Notes: a model not told the origin generated them from the letters alone. A stretch of DNA of 31,567 bases from Betaproteobacteria bacterium (GCA_028065725.1 JAPTVL010000039.1:1-31567); one strand, 5' to 3'. Positions 15,128 to 23,728 are shown, counted from the first letter of the stretch. Numbers and translations: made by a program.

Positions 15128-17322
15128 GGTTGCGCTCCGGTAGGTTGTTGGGTGGCGGCCCGGTCAGCCGCGGCGTTAATGTTGGCGTTGGCGCGTGACT
15201 GCGCAGCCTGCGTGGCGTCATGCTCGAGCTGGCGCTGCAACTGCTGCGCCTCGTGCGTATGCGCGCCTCGGGAATCGAGAATCTTGCCGCCGGCGCGAAT
15301 TTCCTCGACCTGCAACGCCGTGCGCGCCTTGGTCTCGGTGTCGTGGGTGCGCACCAGCGCGTCCATATGCGCCTTGGTCAGATGCGCCTTGAGGTCGAGC
15401 TGTGCGTCCTGCAGCTGCTTCTGCAGCGCTGCGTTCTCATTGGCCAGGGCCTGGATCACACCCTTGGCGCGGCTCGACATGCCCTCGACGACCTTTTTCA
15501 GGCCCTCCGGCGTGGCCGCGAGCAGCCTGTCGGCCAGCTCCTGCATGTAGGGATGGTCGATGGCGCGGAACACCAAGTCTGGTGCGCGCTGGGCGATGAT
15601 CTCGGCCAAGGCAGGGATCTTGACCATCTCCAGCAGGTTGCTAGCCCCTTCCTCGCGCTTGGTCTCGTACCCAGGTCCAGTGTCCATCACCACGTCATAG
15701 CGCCCCACCGACAGATCGTTCTTGACGCGCGCCACTGCCCCGTCTTCGCTCGTTTCGCGCTGGTTGATCGGCACCATCTGCGGGGTGGAATCCTCGCCGA
15801 TGATGCGCTGCATCCGGGAATCGGAGTAGTAAACCGGGATCCACTCGACCATAACGCGCCAGCACTGGGCAATCGCCTGTGTGAGGTGGTCGTAGTACTG
15901 GAAGTGGGACTGGTCAGAAAGCCATTGCCGTCGGGCGATGGCGCGTCCGGATACCACCACGCCCTGCTCGTCCTGGCCTGGCTCATTGGGCATCCCGGCC
16001 ACAGCCGCCAAATTAGCGCGCATGCCCTGCACGAACTCCGAAAACCCCGCCTCGATCTGGGCCGGCGGCTGGCGCTGCGGCGGCGGAATCATGATCGGCA
16101 GGCTGTTCGTCTCGATCGTGATCGGCTTGTAGACGAGCTTGGAGTAGGCCTTCTGGTTCGCGTCGTCCCACTCCGGGTGCCCGTCGAACTGACCCTCGGC
16201 GCCAACCCAGGGAGCCTTGGGGGCGATGCCCAGCCGCAAAATCTTGGCGACCTCGCCATAGTTCACCATGCGCTGCGGGTCCATCATGGCCTGCACCATG
16301 CCGCGCCGGCGAATGCGGCCATCGATGTCCATCACGTTGCCATCGACGCGGAACACCGGGATGTAAGTTCCCGGGATCTGTTGGCGCTCGACCACGCTGG
16401 TGCCATTGAGCCGGAACCACTCGACCCGGCGGCGCACCGAGTCGCGCTCGCCATCGATGCGCAGCCCGCGCTCGGCCAGACGTTCCACCACGTCATCCAT
16501 CACCACGCGTCCATCCTCCCGACGCGGCAGCTGTGAGCGGTACAGCGTGTGCTCTTCGTTGTTCCCCCGGATCAGGTAGAGCTTTTCCGGCATCTCGCGG
16601 ATGCGGAAATACTCAGCCAGCCGGATTTCCTCTTTGTCTTCCCAGTCCAGCCGGCCGGCATCGCGGTCGATGTCGTTCCAGTTGACGTTCGGCGCATTCG
16701 GGTAGCGGCGGCGGTATTCCTGGCGCTTCATCTTCACGGAAATGACGCACCAGTTCTGGTCCGATCCGCTCGGCATGATGGCCGAAGGGTCCATGAACAC
16801 CGAGAAGATGTTGCGGATCGGTACGATGCGCAGATCCTTCTGAAAGCTGTCGGGCGCCACGAATTCGGCGATCAGCCGAAAGTAGCCCTCGCCTGCGTCC
16901 ACCGCGCGCTCGCCGGCCAGGTCGTAGGCGATGTCGGCCTCCGAGCGCACCTCGACGTGTCGTCCGATGCCGTTGATGATCTCGGCGATCTCCACGTCCG
17001 CGCCGTCCCCGACAGGATGGCATTTCCCCCGCGGGCGCTGCTGCTTGATGTTGTTGACCACGCGGCGCACATAAGCGTCAGTCAGGTTGATGACCAGCTC
17101 TGGCGTGTCCTGGTCCACCGGCGTGGGGTCATCCTCCCATTGCTCGCCGTCGCGGAACAGCATCGCGGCCTTGGCTCGCTTGCGGTTGTCGGAGTAGGCG
17201 TCTGTGGCGATCTTGAGCCGATCGCGCGCCTCCTCCCAGATGTCGGATTCCTTGATGGCCGCGAACTCGCGGTCCTCTTCGGTTCGCTGCACCGGAGGTG
17301 CTGGGCTGTTGTCTTGATCCAT
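15124..17322 (-). CDS. Portal protein, P22 gp1-type
   Basis: The protein is 732 residues; P22 portal is 725. It forms the dodecameric DNA entry and exit ring. The N-terminus (DRLKIATDAYSDNRKRAKAAMLFRDGEQW) and the VRRVVNNIKQQRP helix match the start of this family. QIPGTYIPVFRVDG in the middle corresponds to the P22 segment GEHIPIVPVFG. From residue about 600 on, a long Ala/Gln/Lys-rich helix (ALANENAALQKQLQDAQLDL onward) matches the C-terminal barrel of P22 portal. The gene starts 11 bp after the terminase large-subunit gene ends. Confidence 0.88.
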   Translation of the reverse strand: MDQDNSPAPPVQRTEEDREFAAIKESDIWEEARDRLKIATDAYSDNRKRAKAAMLFRDGEQWEDDPTPVDQDTPELVINLTDAYVRRVVNNIKQQRPRGKCHPVGDGADVEIAEIINGIGRHVEVRSEADIAYDLAGERAVDAGEGYFRLIAEFVAPDSFQKDLRIVPIRNIFSVFMDPSAIMPSGSDQNWCVISVKMKRQEYRRRYPNAPNVNWNDIDRDAGRLDWEDKEEIRLAEYFRIREMPEKLYLIRGNNEEHTLYRSQLPRREDGRVVMDDVVERLAERGLRIDGERDSVRRRVEWFRLNGTSVVERQQIPGTYIPVFRVDGNVMDIDGRIRRRGMVQAMMDPQRMVNYGEVAKILRLGIAPKAPWVGAEGQFDGHPEWDDANQKAYSKLVYKPITIETNSLPIMIPPPQRQPPAQIEAGFSEFVQGMRANLAAVAGMPNEPGQDEQGVVVSGRAIARRQWLSDQSHFQYYDHLTQAIAQCWRVMVEWIPVYYSDSRMQRIIGEDSTPQMVPINQRETSEDGAVARVKNDLSVGRYDVVMDTGPGYETKREEGASNLLEMVKIPALAEIIAQRAPDLVFRAIDHPYMQELADRLLAATPEGLKKVVEGMSSRAKGVIQALANENAALQKQLQDAQLDLKAHLTKAHMDALVRTHDTETKARTALQVEEIRAGGKILDSRGAHTHEAQQLQRQLEHDATQAAQSRANANINAAADRAATQQPTGAQP

Positions 17323-17333
17323 GTTTCTGGCTT

Positions 17334-18680
17334 TCAGAGGTTACGCATCCAGCCCGTGCCGGCGCGTCGATGGATGATCTGAGGAGCGGGCGGCACGATC
17401 ACCTCGCGCGGCTTGGTCAGCTCGGGGAACAGGTCAGCGAAGGCCCACACCATGGCGTCGGCCCGGTTCGGGCTGCTCTCGCCCATGTAGCCGTGCGTCG
17501 TGAAGCCGCAAAGCTCGTCTTCGAGCTCGCGGAAGATGCCGGCCATGCGCACTTTTCCCGACTCGACCAGGGCGCTGATGGGCTCGGCGCGCACTGCCTT
17601 GCCGCGGCTCGCTTTCACCGCGCGGTATGGTGTGTTGGCGCGCGCGGCACGAATGACGTGCTGCACCATGGCACCCCCGAAGTTGACTTCGGCCACGATC
17701 CGGTCCGCCTCCCAGCGCTCATAGGCGTCCGTCGCGACCTTTCCCCACACACCAGGCCCAGCTTTGCAGGTCAGGTCCTCCAGGACGTAGCCGTTACCGT
17801 CCAGGCCAAGACCTGCCACCACGATGCCGATGGCGTCGTTGTCGAAATTGTCATCGTCCCCGGCTCCAGAAGGATCGACAGCCACGACGATGCGCAGCAT
17901 GTCGGGCAGCTCGTCGTCGAGATTGCGCCAGCGCTCGAACCATTCCTCGCGGAACAGGGCGTTCGGAGCGTCCTCGCCGAATTCGCCCTCCAGGAAACGC
18001 TTGCGCAGACGCTCCGGCAGCGATTCCAGCGTCTTGATGTAGTCCGCAGAGATGTTGGCTTGGTTGTCTCGGGGATTGATCTGGAAGAACGCGAAGTCCT
18101 CCTGATCGAGCGCGCGACGCGTCTCCGGGTCTTGGTGCAGCCGGAACATCTTGTAGGTCCAGTGCCCCTTCGTCGGAGGGTTTTCGTCGTAGTACATCTT
18201 CAGCACCAGGTCGCGACCTGTCGCTCGGTCAGCCACCTTCTGAGCCAAGCGCGTGACCGCAAAGTTTCGGCTCTCGTAGGGGATCTGGCTGCACTCGTTG
18301 AGGAAGATGTCGGCGTACTCCTTTCCCAGCACCTTTTCCACGCGCTTCTTGTCGTCCAGACCGGAAAACCATAGTTCGCTGCCCCCGGGGAACAGCGCGT
18401 ACAGGTCCGACTTGTTCAGGTCATATTCGACCCCTGGGAAACACTTCGCCATGACGGTCGGGAACGTGTCGAGCACGACCGACTGGCGCACATGGCCGGT
18501 GCGAAAGCGCAGCACAGCCCCGCGCGAGCCCGGAGCTTTGAGGCGCCGTTGCACCTGCTTGCGGATGATCTGGAAGGTTTTGCCAGAGCGGCTGCCGCCG
18601 GCGAGCATGACGTGGGTTGCGCGCCCGTTCAGGATCTCCTGGGCCTGTTCCTGGCGCGGGGTGAGGCGAAACTCAGCCAT
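17334..18680 (-). CDS. Terminase large subunit
   Basis: The protein is 448 residues from the ATG at 18680, which overlaps the TerS stop; two in-frame ATGs up to 15 bases upstream are alternatives. It is the packaging motor and headful nuclease. Walker A is GGSRSGKT at residues 28-35, and Walker B is DIFLNE with catalytic E129. The nuclease domain shows the RNase H-fold acids D269 (VAVDPSG), E331 (IVAEVNFGG) and D408 (NRADAMVWA). The length is normal for P22/Sf6-type terminases. A headful (pac) mechanism is inferred from the P22-type neighbours. Confidence 0.92.
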   Translation of the reverse strand: MAEFRLTPRQEQAQEILNGRATHVMLAGGSRSGKTFQIIRKQVQRRLKAPGSRGAVLRFRTGHVRQSVVLDTFPTVMAKCFPGVEYDLNKSDLYALFPGGSELWFSGLDDKKRVEKVLGKEYADIFLNECSQIPYESRNFAVTRLAQKVADRATGRDLVLKMYYDENPPTKGHWTYKMFRLHQDPETRRALDQEDFAFFQINPRDNQANISADYIKTLESLPERLRKRFLEGEFGEDAPNALFREEWFERWRNLDDELPDMLRIVVAVDPSGAGDDDNFDNDAIGIVVAGLGLDGNGYVLEDLTCKAGPGVWGKVATDAYERWEADRIVAEVNFGGAMVQHVIRAARANTPYRAVKASRGKAVRAEPISALVESGKVRMAGIFRELEDELCGFTTHGYMGESSPNRADAMVWAFADLFPELTKPREVIVPPAPQIIHRRAGTGWMRNL

Positions 18681-19134
18681 GCACATCCGACCCATTGAGC
18701 AGGAGCTGGACCGGCGCGTTCGCATCGCCCGCATGCGTGATGCGGTCACCCCATCGCTTGGGATTCCACTTCGCGAGCAGTTTCAAGCGCGTCTCGACGC
18801 GTAGCTTGGAGCGCTGCACGTTTTCGCCGTTGAACACCCAGCCAGGGCCCCCCTTGTCGTCCTGGCGCTCCATCCAGTCGTTGCGCCCGTTGTCGGCGAT
18901 CTCCAGGCACTCGGAGGCGATGGCGTCCTCGCCCACGTCGCGCGCGAGCTGATAGGCCTCGGCAAATGCCTCGTTCGTCTTGATCCAGCGGTAGACGGCG
19001 CGCCATTTGATCCCCAGGTCCGTGCAGATCGAGCGCAGGTTCTCGCCCTCGGCCACGCGTGCGCAGATCTGCTCGCCGATGACCTTGGTGTAGTTGCTCT
19101 TGCGGCCCGGGCCTTTGCGCGGGACTGGCTTCAT
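18673..19134 (-). CDS. Terminase small subunit, Sf6-like
   Basis: The protein is 153 residues. The N-terminal 50 residues hold a helix-turn-helix (LRSICTDLGIKWRAVYRWI) for DNA recognition. A helical oligomerisation core follows (FAEAYQLARDVGEDAIASE), and the end carries WNPKRWGDR, typical of the Sf6-type small terminase family. It would recognise the packaging start site, which in P22 lies inside the small-subunit gene. It overlaps the upstream gene by four bases and TerL by eight. Confidence 0.85.
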   Translation of the reverse strand: MKPVPRKGPGRKSNYTKVIGEQICARVAEGENLRSICTDLGIKWRAVYRWIKTNEAFAEAYQLARDVGEDAIASECLEIADNGRNDWMERQDDKGGPGWVFNGENVQRSKLRVETRLKLLAKWNPKRWGDRITHAGDANAPVQLLLNGSDVHG

Positions 19135-19478
19135 CGCAGCGCCCTCGGGTCTGGACTTTCGCGTGCGTACCAGGCCGAGATGAAGTCCTGGCAGCGCGCG
19201 ACGTTCGTGAAGCGCAGCGCGCGCTCTGGGTGCTCCTGGTCGACCTCCTCGGGGTACAGCGTCACCACGTACTCGGCGCCGTAGTTGCGCACATTGAGCA
19301 ACGCGCCCTTGCGCCAGTCGGATGGCGGCAGCGGAGCCGGATCTTCCTCGGGAAAAACCGAGGATGCGATGGCTGGCTGCGCGTTGTCCTCGACGTATTC
19401 GGCGGCCGAAACGGATGTCCTGGTTCCAAGCAGCGCCTGACGCTCGGCCTCGACGATGGCTTTGGTGCGGCGTTTCAT
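19131..19478 (-). CDS. Hypothetical protein before terminase
   Basis: The protein is 115 residues from an ATG at 19478; the frame stays open further upstream, but this start overlaps the previous stop in an ATGA. A basic N-terminus (MKRRTKAIVEAERQALLG) precedes an acidic, Pro-rich linker. A compact C-terminal part follows, NYGAEYVVTLYPEEVDQEHPE, ending FISAWYARESPDP. No family is recognised. Its tight coupling to TerS suggests a packaging-associated or late regulatory role. Confidence 0.6.
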   Translation of the reverse strand: MKRRTKAIVEAERQALLGTRTSVSAAEYVEDNAQPAIASSVFPEEDPAPLPPSDWRKGALLNVRNYGAEYVVTLYPEEVDQEHPERALRFTNVARCQDFISAWYARESPDPRALR

Positions 19479-19708
19479 ACGTGGGCTCCGAAGGTAAAGG
19501 TCACGACCTGCGTGGCAGGCTCGGGACTGGCTACGCCGAACGAAACCTGGCGTCCACGTCGCGCCCCCTGCAGCAACCGAAACAGCCACGCCTTGTCGAG
19601 ATCGGAAAGGCCGGCGATATCCACCTGCACCAGCGCGCGTCCCGCGTCACAGCGCATGTCCAGGCTCAGCGTGTTGTTGGCCCTCTGCGTCTTGGACTTC
19701 CAGGTCAT
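19475..19708 (-). CDS. Small hypothetical protein
   Basis: The protein is 77 residues from the ATG at 19708. It overlaps its neighbours by four bases on each side, which is the main support for this start over a longer open frame. The sequence mixes a polar N-terminus with ALVQVDIAGLSDLDKAWLFRLLQGARRG and a beta-rich end. No membrane segment, Cys motif or recognised domain is seen. Confidence 0.6.
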   Translation of the reverse strand: MTWKSKTQRANNTLSLDMRCDAGRALVQVDIAGLSDLDKAWLFRLLQGARRGRQVSFGVASPEPATQVVTFTFGAHV

Positions 19709-20151
19709 GCCGTAGGCTCCTCCGCCTCGGGCGTCACGATGGCCGACACGTCCGCCTCGCGGGCGATGACGTGCACCTTGTCGCCCCACAGAATCTGCGG
19801 AAACGCGTAGCCCATGATCCGGCCGTTCTCGCGAATGCCGCCCAGCTCCACGATGTCCCCAACCTTGACTTGGGTCGGTTGGAAGGTGGTGGAGCGCCAC
19901 ATCTTCGTGCGGCGGTGCTTGTCCGGGTGGTCGTAGCACATCGGATAGTGACCAGGCCCCACAGCCTTGACGATGCCACGCAGCGGCTTGGTGTGCTCGA
20001 CCACAGCCAGCAGCTTGGAGTGCTCGACCGGCAGCGGTTCAACGACGATCTGGTCGCGCAAACACCGGATCTTCTCGTCGGAACGCACGTAGGTCGACGA
20101 AGCGTGGGACAGCTCGCCAGAGCGTCCATCCGGAGCCTTGAGGATGGTCAC
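19705..20151 (-). CDS. GroES-like co-chaperonin (Cpn10 fold)
   Basis: The protein is 148 residues. From residue 27 it follows GroES step by step: IRCLRDQIVVEP (GroES IRPLHDRVIVKR), a mobile-loop region with the hydrophobic LLAVV, then RGIVKAVGPG (GroES RGEVLAVGNG). VKVGDIVELGG (GroES VKVGDIVIFND) and AREADVSAIV (GroES SESDILAIV) follow. An extra His/Lys/Arg-rich insert of about 28 residues follows the VGPG turn. Bacterial GroES is 97 residues. T4 gp31 is the known precedent for a phage co-chaperonin that helps host GroEL fold the coat protein. Here the gene lies upstream of terminase and coat in the same transcript, which suits that job. Confidence 0.8.
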   Translation of the reverse strand: MTILKAPDGRSGELSHASSTYVRSDEKIRCLRDQIVVEPLPVEHSKLLAVVEHTKPLRGIVKAVGPGHYPMCYDHPDKHRRTKMWRSTTFQPTQVKVGDIVELGGIRENGRIMGYAFPQILWGDKVHVIAREADVSAIVTPEAEEPTA

Positions 20152-20387
20152 TTGTCGGACTCCCGGCCCTTATCGCCTTTCTTGCCCATACCGTCGTCGC
20201 CAAACATCTTGCGCAGCATGTCGGCGTGGTCGGCGTGCATTTCCAGCACGGCCGCCTTGCGGTCCTTGTCGGCATGGATCTCGGCGGCGTGTGAGAGCGT
20301 GCGGAAATCCTCATCGGCCTGCCAGCGGCGCTCGCGCTCCTCGTCTTCCTTGGTCTTGCGGGCAATCCCGTTCACGTCACGCGGCAT
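20148..20387 (-). CDS. Small charged hypothetical protein
   Basis: The protein is 79 residues with a near-perfect AAGGAGAGG Shine-Dalgarno before the ATG. It is highly charged and helical, with KTKEDEERERRWQADEDFRTL and a His/Asp-rich middle (EIHADKDRKAAVLEMHADHADML), and ends in a Gly/Lys tail. The His/Asp spacing could bind metal but matches no motif I know. It overlaps the 53-residue gene upstream by 11 bp and the GroES-like gene downstream by four. Confidence 0.65.
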   Translation of the reverse strand: MPRDVNGIARKTKEDEERERRWQADEDFRTLSHAAEIHADKDRKAAVLEMHADHADMLRKMFGDDGMGKKGDKGRESDK

Positions 20388-20538
20388 GGCGCCTCTCCTT
20401 TTTGGCCTGCTCCCGAGCTTCGGCGTAATCCACCGCCAGGCGCTGCTTGAGCTTGGGAAATTTGCGCTCCTCGCGCTTGGAGCCGACGAATCGGCCGATG
20501 AATTCGGAGAGCTTTTCGCCCTCCCGTCTTGATGGCAT
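20377..20538 (-). CDS. 53-residue basic helical protein
   Basis: This is a small gene with a clear AGGAGA Shine-Dalgarno six bases before its ATG at 20538. The product is basic and probably all helical (FIGRFVGSKREERKFPKL, then AREQAKKERRH at the end). It heads the tightly packed run leading into the GroES-like gene and terminase. A 13-bp inverted repeat lies immediately upstream. It has no recognised family. Confidence 0.6.
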   Translation of the reverse strand: MPSRREGEKLSEFIGRFVGSKREERKFPKLKQRLAVDYAEAREQAKKERRHAA

Positions 20539-20547
20539 GGCGGTCTC

Positions 20548-20560
20548 CTGAGAGTCTCAG
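20548..20560. repeat. 13-bp inverted repeat next to a ribosome site
   Basis: The bases CTGAGA-G-TCTCAG form a six-pair perfect inverted repeat in the short gap at the start of the terminase-side gene run. It abuts the Shine-Dalgarno of the 53-residue gene. It could be a protein-binding site or a small hairpin controlling that ribosome site. Nothing else is seen in the 53-bp gap. Confidence 0.4.
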
Positions 20561-20591
20561 CGAATCGATTGCAACGGCCGCATGATCCGCG

Positions 20592-20873
20592 TCACCGTGC
20601 ACGGCAGGAAGGCAAACTATCACCCAGCACATGGAACAGATCAGCCTCGATCCATTCCAAACGCGTCGTGATGGTGTAGATGCCAACCAGCTCACCACGC
20701 GTGCCGTAGCCGCGCCTGCAGGGGTAGGGATAGGTCAGCGCCATGCCATGCCACATCCGCACCTGACGCGTGCCCATGGCCTGTACCTTGCGGTAAACGC
20801 GTTCGGCCAGGGTGCGCACCGCGCCCAACTCGGAACCCTGCGCGAAGACTGTCGATTTTTCAGCGCAGCCCAT
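20592..20873 (-). CDS. Hypothetical protein, 93 residues
   Basis: The ATG at 20873 is preceded by GGAAGG. An in-frame start further up would overlap the Tat-signal gene deeply and is less likely. The product is mixed alpha/beta: AVRTLAERVYRKVQ, then aromatic-rich MWHGMALTYPYPCRRG, then LVGIYTITTRLEWIEADLF. The order of the second half loosely recalls small ASCH-type beta-barrels, but that is only a resemblance. In lambda terms the position between replication and packaging genes is where nin genes and the late antiterminator Q lie. No such function can be shown. Confidence 0.5.
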   Translation of the reverse strand: MGCAEKSTVFAQGSELGAVRTLAERVYRKVQAMGTRQVRMWHGMALTYPYPCRRGYGTRGELVGIYTITTRLEWIEADLFHVLGDSLPSCRAR

Positions 20874-20887
20874 GATCCCTTCCGCGA

Positions 20888-21343
20888 TCACTCCGAAAAG
20901 CACTCCACGATCGGTCGCCTCGGTGATGAGCAAACCCTTTCGAGATGCAGATCGGATAGCGTGACCTTTTGAGCACTTTCGAGGCACCTGAACACAGGCT
21001 CATCTCCAGCAATTCCATGCATTTCGATCTTTCCGCATTGCAACGTGCGGCCACTGAAAACAGCCCCGATGATCAGTGGCGATGTCACCTTGAAAACGCC
21101 GTATCTGAGGTTGCCCAATACGGGCAACCCGTCGTACGCCCCAAGCACGGACTTCCCATCCAGAATCGCTTGCAACCCCGCAGTGTCGTCATGAACGCCG
21201 TCGCCCCATAGCAACACCCCGTTTGATGTTTCGATCAGTCCGCGCGGCGCGGTGATACGCATGATCGATTCGGCGCGAACAATGGCCGGGGCTGCTGCCG
21301 CGACCAGCATTGACTTGATAAAACTGCGTCGAGTTAGGCTCAT
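20888..21343 (-). CDS. Tat-signal protein with a short beta-helix domain
   Basis: The protein is 151 residues. The N-terminus TRRSFIK with R5-R6, followed by a hydrophobic Ala-rich stretch and an exit near V-R-A at residue 24, is a strong twin-arginine export signal. The mature part has GDGVHDDTAGLQAILDG, the opening motif of pectate-lyase-3 type beta-helix proteins. Short strands follow, up to residue 151. A full beta-helix enzyme is several hundred residues, so this is truncated or a minimal domain. The gene is coupled by an ATGA to the DUF1064 gene. Export of a folded phage protein to the periplasm is unusual; a lysogenic-conversion or envelope-modifying role is possible. Confidence 0.65.
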   Translation of the reverse strand: MSLTRRSFIKSMLVAAAAPAIVRAESIMRITAPRGLIETSNGVLLWGDGVHDDTAGLQAILDGKSVLGAYDGLPVLGNLRYGVFKVTSPLIIGAVFSGRTLQCGKIEMHGIAGDEPVFRCLESAQKVTLSDLHLERVCSSPRRPIVECFSE

Positions 21344-21729
21344 TCCGAAAAATCCTCCACACTCCAGCCCCCGCCCTCCTTCTTCGGCCGCGCCTTTACG
21401 GCCAGGAAGCGCATCGGGTACTGGTCAGCGGCGATCTTGATCTTCGCCCGGGCGTCGTCCTGCCAGTGGCCTTTGACCTCGTGCAGCTCGATCACTCCGG
21501 TGTGCGGCAGCACCACGAAGTCCGGGGTGTAGAACGTGTTGTTGGCCAAGCGCAGCTTGATGCCCTCGAAGCGGTACCAGAGCACACGGCCGTCGGCTTT
21601 CAGCGCCTCGAGATGCTGGGCGTAGGCGCGCTCGGTCTGGTTCATCGCCCCGGTCTTGAGGCGTCCGAGTGCGAAGTGGCGGTTTCCGGCGCTGGTGCGT
21701 CGCGGGAACTGCAGCGGCATCGAGGACAT
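21340..21729 (-). CDS. DUF1064 protein, putative PD-(D/E)XK nuclease
   Basis: The protein is 129 residues from the ATG at 21729, two bases after the helicase stop and behind AGGAGG; the frame is open further upstream. The core reads RFEGIKLRLANNTFYTPDFVV, then IELHEVKGHWQDDARAKIK. The TPDF aspartate and the E-x-KG pair match the PD-(D/E)XK pattern seen in DUF1064 phage proteins, thought to be DNA junction or structure nucleases. It lies right after the helicase, where lambdoid phages keep RusA or nin-type nucleases. Confidence 0.75.
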   Translation of the reverse strand: MSSMPLQFPRRTSAGNRHFALGRLKTGAMNQTERAYAQHLEALKADGRVLWYRFEGIKLRLANNTFYTPDFVVLPHTGVIELHEVKGHWQDDARAKIKIAADQYPMRFLAVKARPKKEGGGWSVEDFSE

Positions 21730-21731
21730 GC

Positions 21732-22652
21732 TCAGGCCTCCTGCAGCCTGCGCTGCGCGATGTAGGGGCGTGCAAAGCTGCCCGGGAACTTGAGGAACTG
21801 CATCGACTTCGGGTCGAACCACAGGTTGATGCGCCCCTCGAACTCCCCGTTGCGCTGCTTCTGGACGTCGAGCATTTGATCCGGGGCGTCAGAGTCCTTC
21901 TCCGGCGCAGCCTCCTTCGCGCGATTGCGCCAAAGCACCACCACGTTGTGGGCAAGATCGGAAACGCTGGAACTCCCCTTGATGTCCCACTTCGTGGGCA
22001 TACGCTCGATATGGTCGGAGGGCTTGCGGGTATGCACGACGATGTGCAGATGCAACCCGGTTTCCTTCGCGACCTCGGTCATGCGGTCGACGAATTCCTT
22101 CTGGGCCGAGTAGTCGTCGTCGCCACGGACCACCTTGGTCATCGAGTCGATGATGACGTGCTGCACCTGCAGTTTGGCGTTGGCCCAGCGCAGCACCGCC
22201 GACAGTCGATCGACGCCCATTACGCCGACATGGTCGAATAGGAAAACCCGGTCGCGCATCACCGCCGCGGCGTGATCGCATTCGGCTGCATTCGGCCTGG
22301 AACTAGCGGAAGCTTGGCGGAACATGCGCTCGAGCGTCTTGCGCGCTGGCATCTCGAGGCTGATCGTCAGGCTGCGGTAGGCCTGCTGTGCCAAGTCGAG
22401 CGCGAATTGACCAAGCATCATCGACTTGCGACTTCCATTCGACCCCGCCCAGAGGGTGATCTCCTCGGCCCGAAAGGCAATCAGGTCATACGTCTTGGGC
22501 CAGCCGAGCGTTGCTGCCGCCTCAGTGCGCTCTGTTCCGGCGAAGATGCGCTTGAGCTGCTCGAGGTAGTCGTCTGCAGTGCGCACCTGGGGCGAAAAAT
22601 CGGGGTCGGCCATGTAGTCGGCCAGCTCGATGTCGGATGCGTGAACGATCAT
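21732..22652 (-). CDS. DnaB-type replicative helicase domain protein
   Basis: The protein is 306 residues and corresponds to the C-terminal RecA-fold motor of DnaB/T7 gp4 helicases without a primase or DnaB N-terminal domain. Walker A lies at residues 70-77 as GSNGSRKS, with Arg75 where the consensus has Gly. The Walker B-like strand is HVIIDSM, preceded by a typical SLEMPARKTLERM stretch. A glutamine/histidine sensor region appears in LHLHIVVHTRKP. It follows the initiator-like and 90-residue genes, so it probably replaces or loads the host helicase in phage replication. GGAG precedes the ATG. Confidence 0.8.
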   Translation of the reverse strand: MIVHASDIELADYMADPDFSPQVRTADDYLEQLKRIFAGTERTEAAATLGWPKTYDLIAFRAEEITLWAGSNGSRKSMMLGQFALDLAQQAYRSLTISLEMPARKTLERMFRQASASSRPNAAECDHAAAVMRDRVFLFDHVGVMGVDRLSAVLRWANAKLQVQHVIIDSMTKVVRGDDDYSAQKEFVDRMTEVAKETGLHLHIVVHTRKPSDHIERMPTKWDIKGSSSVSDLAHNVVVLWRNRAKEAAPEKDSDAPDQMLDVQKQRNGEFEGRINLWFDPKSMQFLKFPGSFARPYIAQRRLQEA

Positions 22653-22920
22653 TTTCGGGTCTCCAAGAGGCCAAGCTGCAACAGCAGCCAGCGCATGGTC
22701 AGCGGCGAATATCGGATGGGAAACAGGTCGACCTCGTAGCCATCGGCGATCTCGACATCGTCGCCGTCGATCGTGACCCGGGGCCAGCGAAACGCCTGGA
22801 ACAGCTTTCGAGCATCAGGCAGCCAGACGAACAGCCCAACGTCCCCCGGTTTCCGCTGGTCGAATGCGGCGCAGATCTGAGCTTCCAGATCGACGCCCTT
22901 GCGCGCGATGAGCATGGCCA

Positions 22921-22921
<1 letters not shown>
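22649..22921 (-). CDS. Hypothetical protein between initiator and helicase
   Basis: The protein is 90 residues from the ATG at 22921, which overlaps the upstream stop (TGATG). It reads as a compact alpha/beta domain: AQICAAFDQRKPGDVGLFVWLPDARKLFQAF, then an acidic loop and YSPLTMRWLLLQLGLLE. The position between the replication initiator and helicase suggests a helicase-loader or replication accessory, but no motif supports it. It overlaps the helicase start by four bases. Confidence 0.6.
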
Positions 22922-23727
<806 letters not shown>

Positions 23728-23728
23728 G

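Noticed and set aside
15220..16536. 438-residue plus-strand frame across the portal gene
   Set aside because: Overlaps a clearly recognised P22-type portal; no ribosome site or domain.
20592..21343. Frameshift joining the Tat-signal protein and the following 93-residue frame
   Set aside because: The second frame has its own GGAAGG and ATG and no beta-helix pattern, so two genes are the simpler reading.
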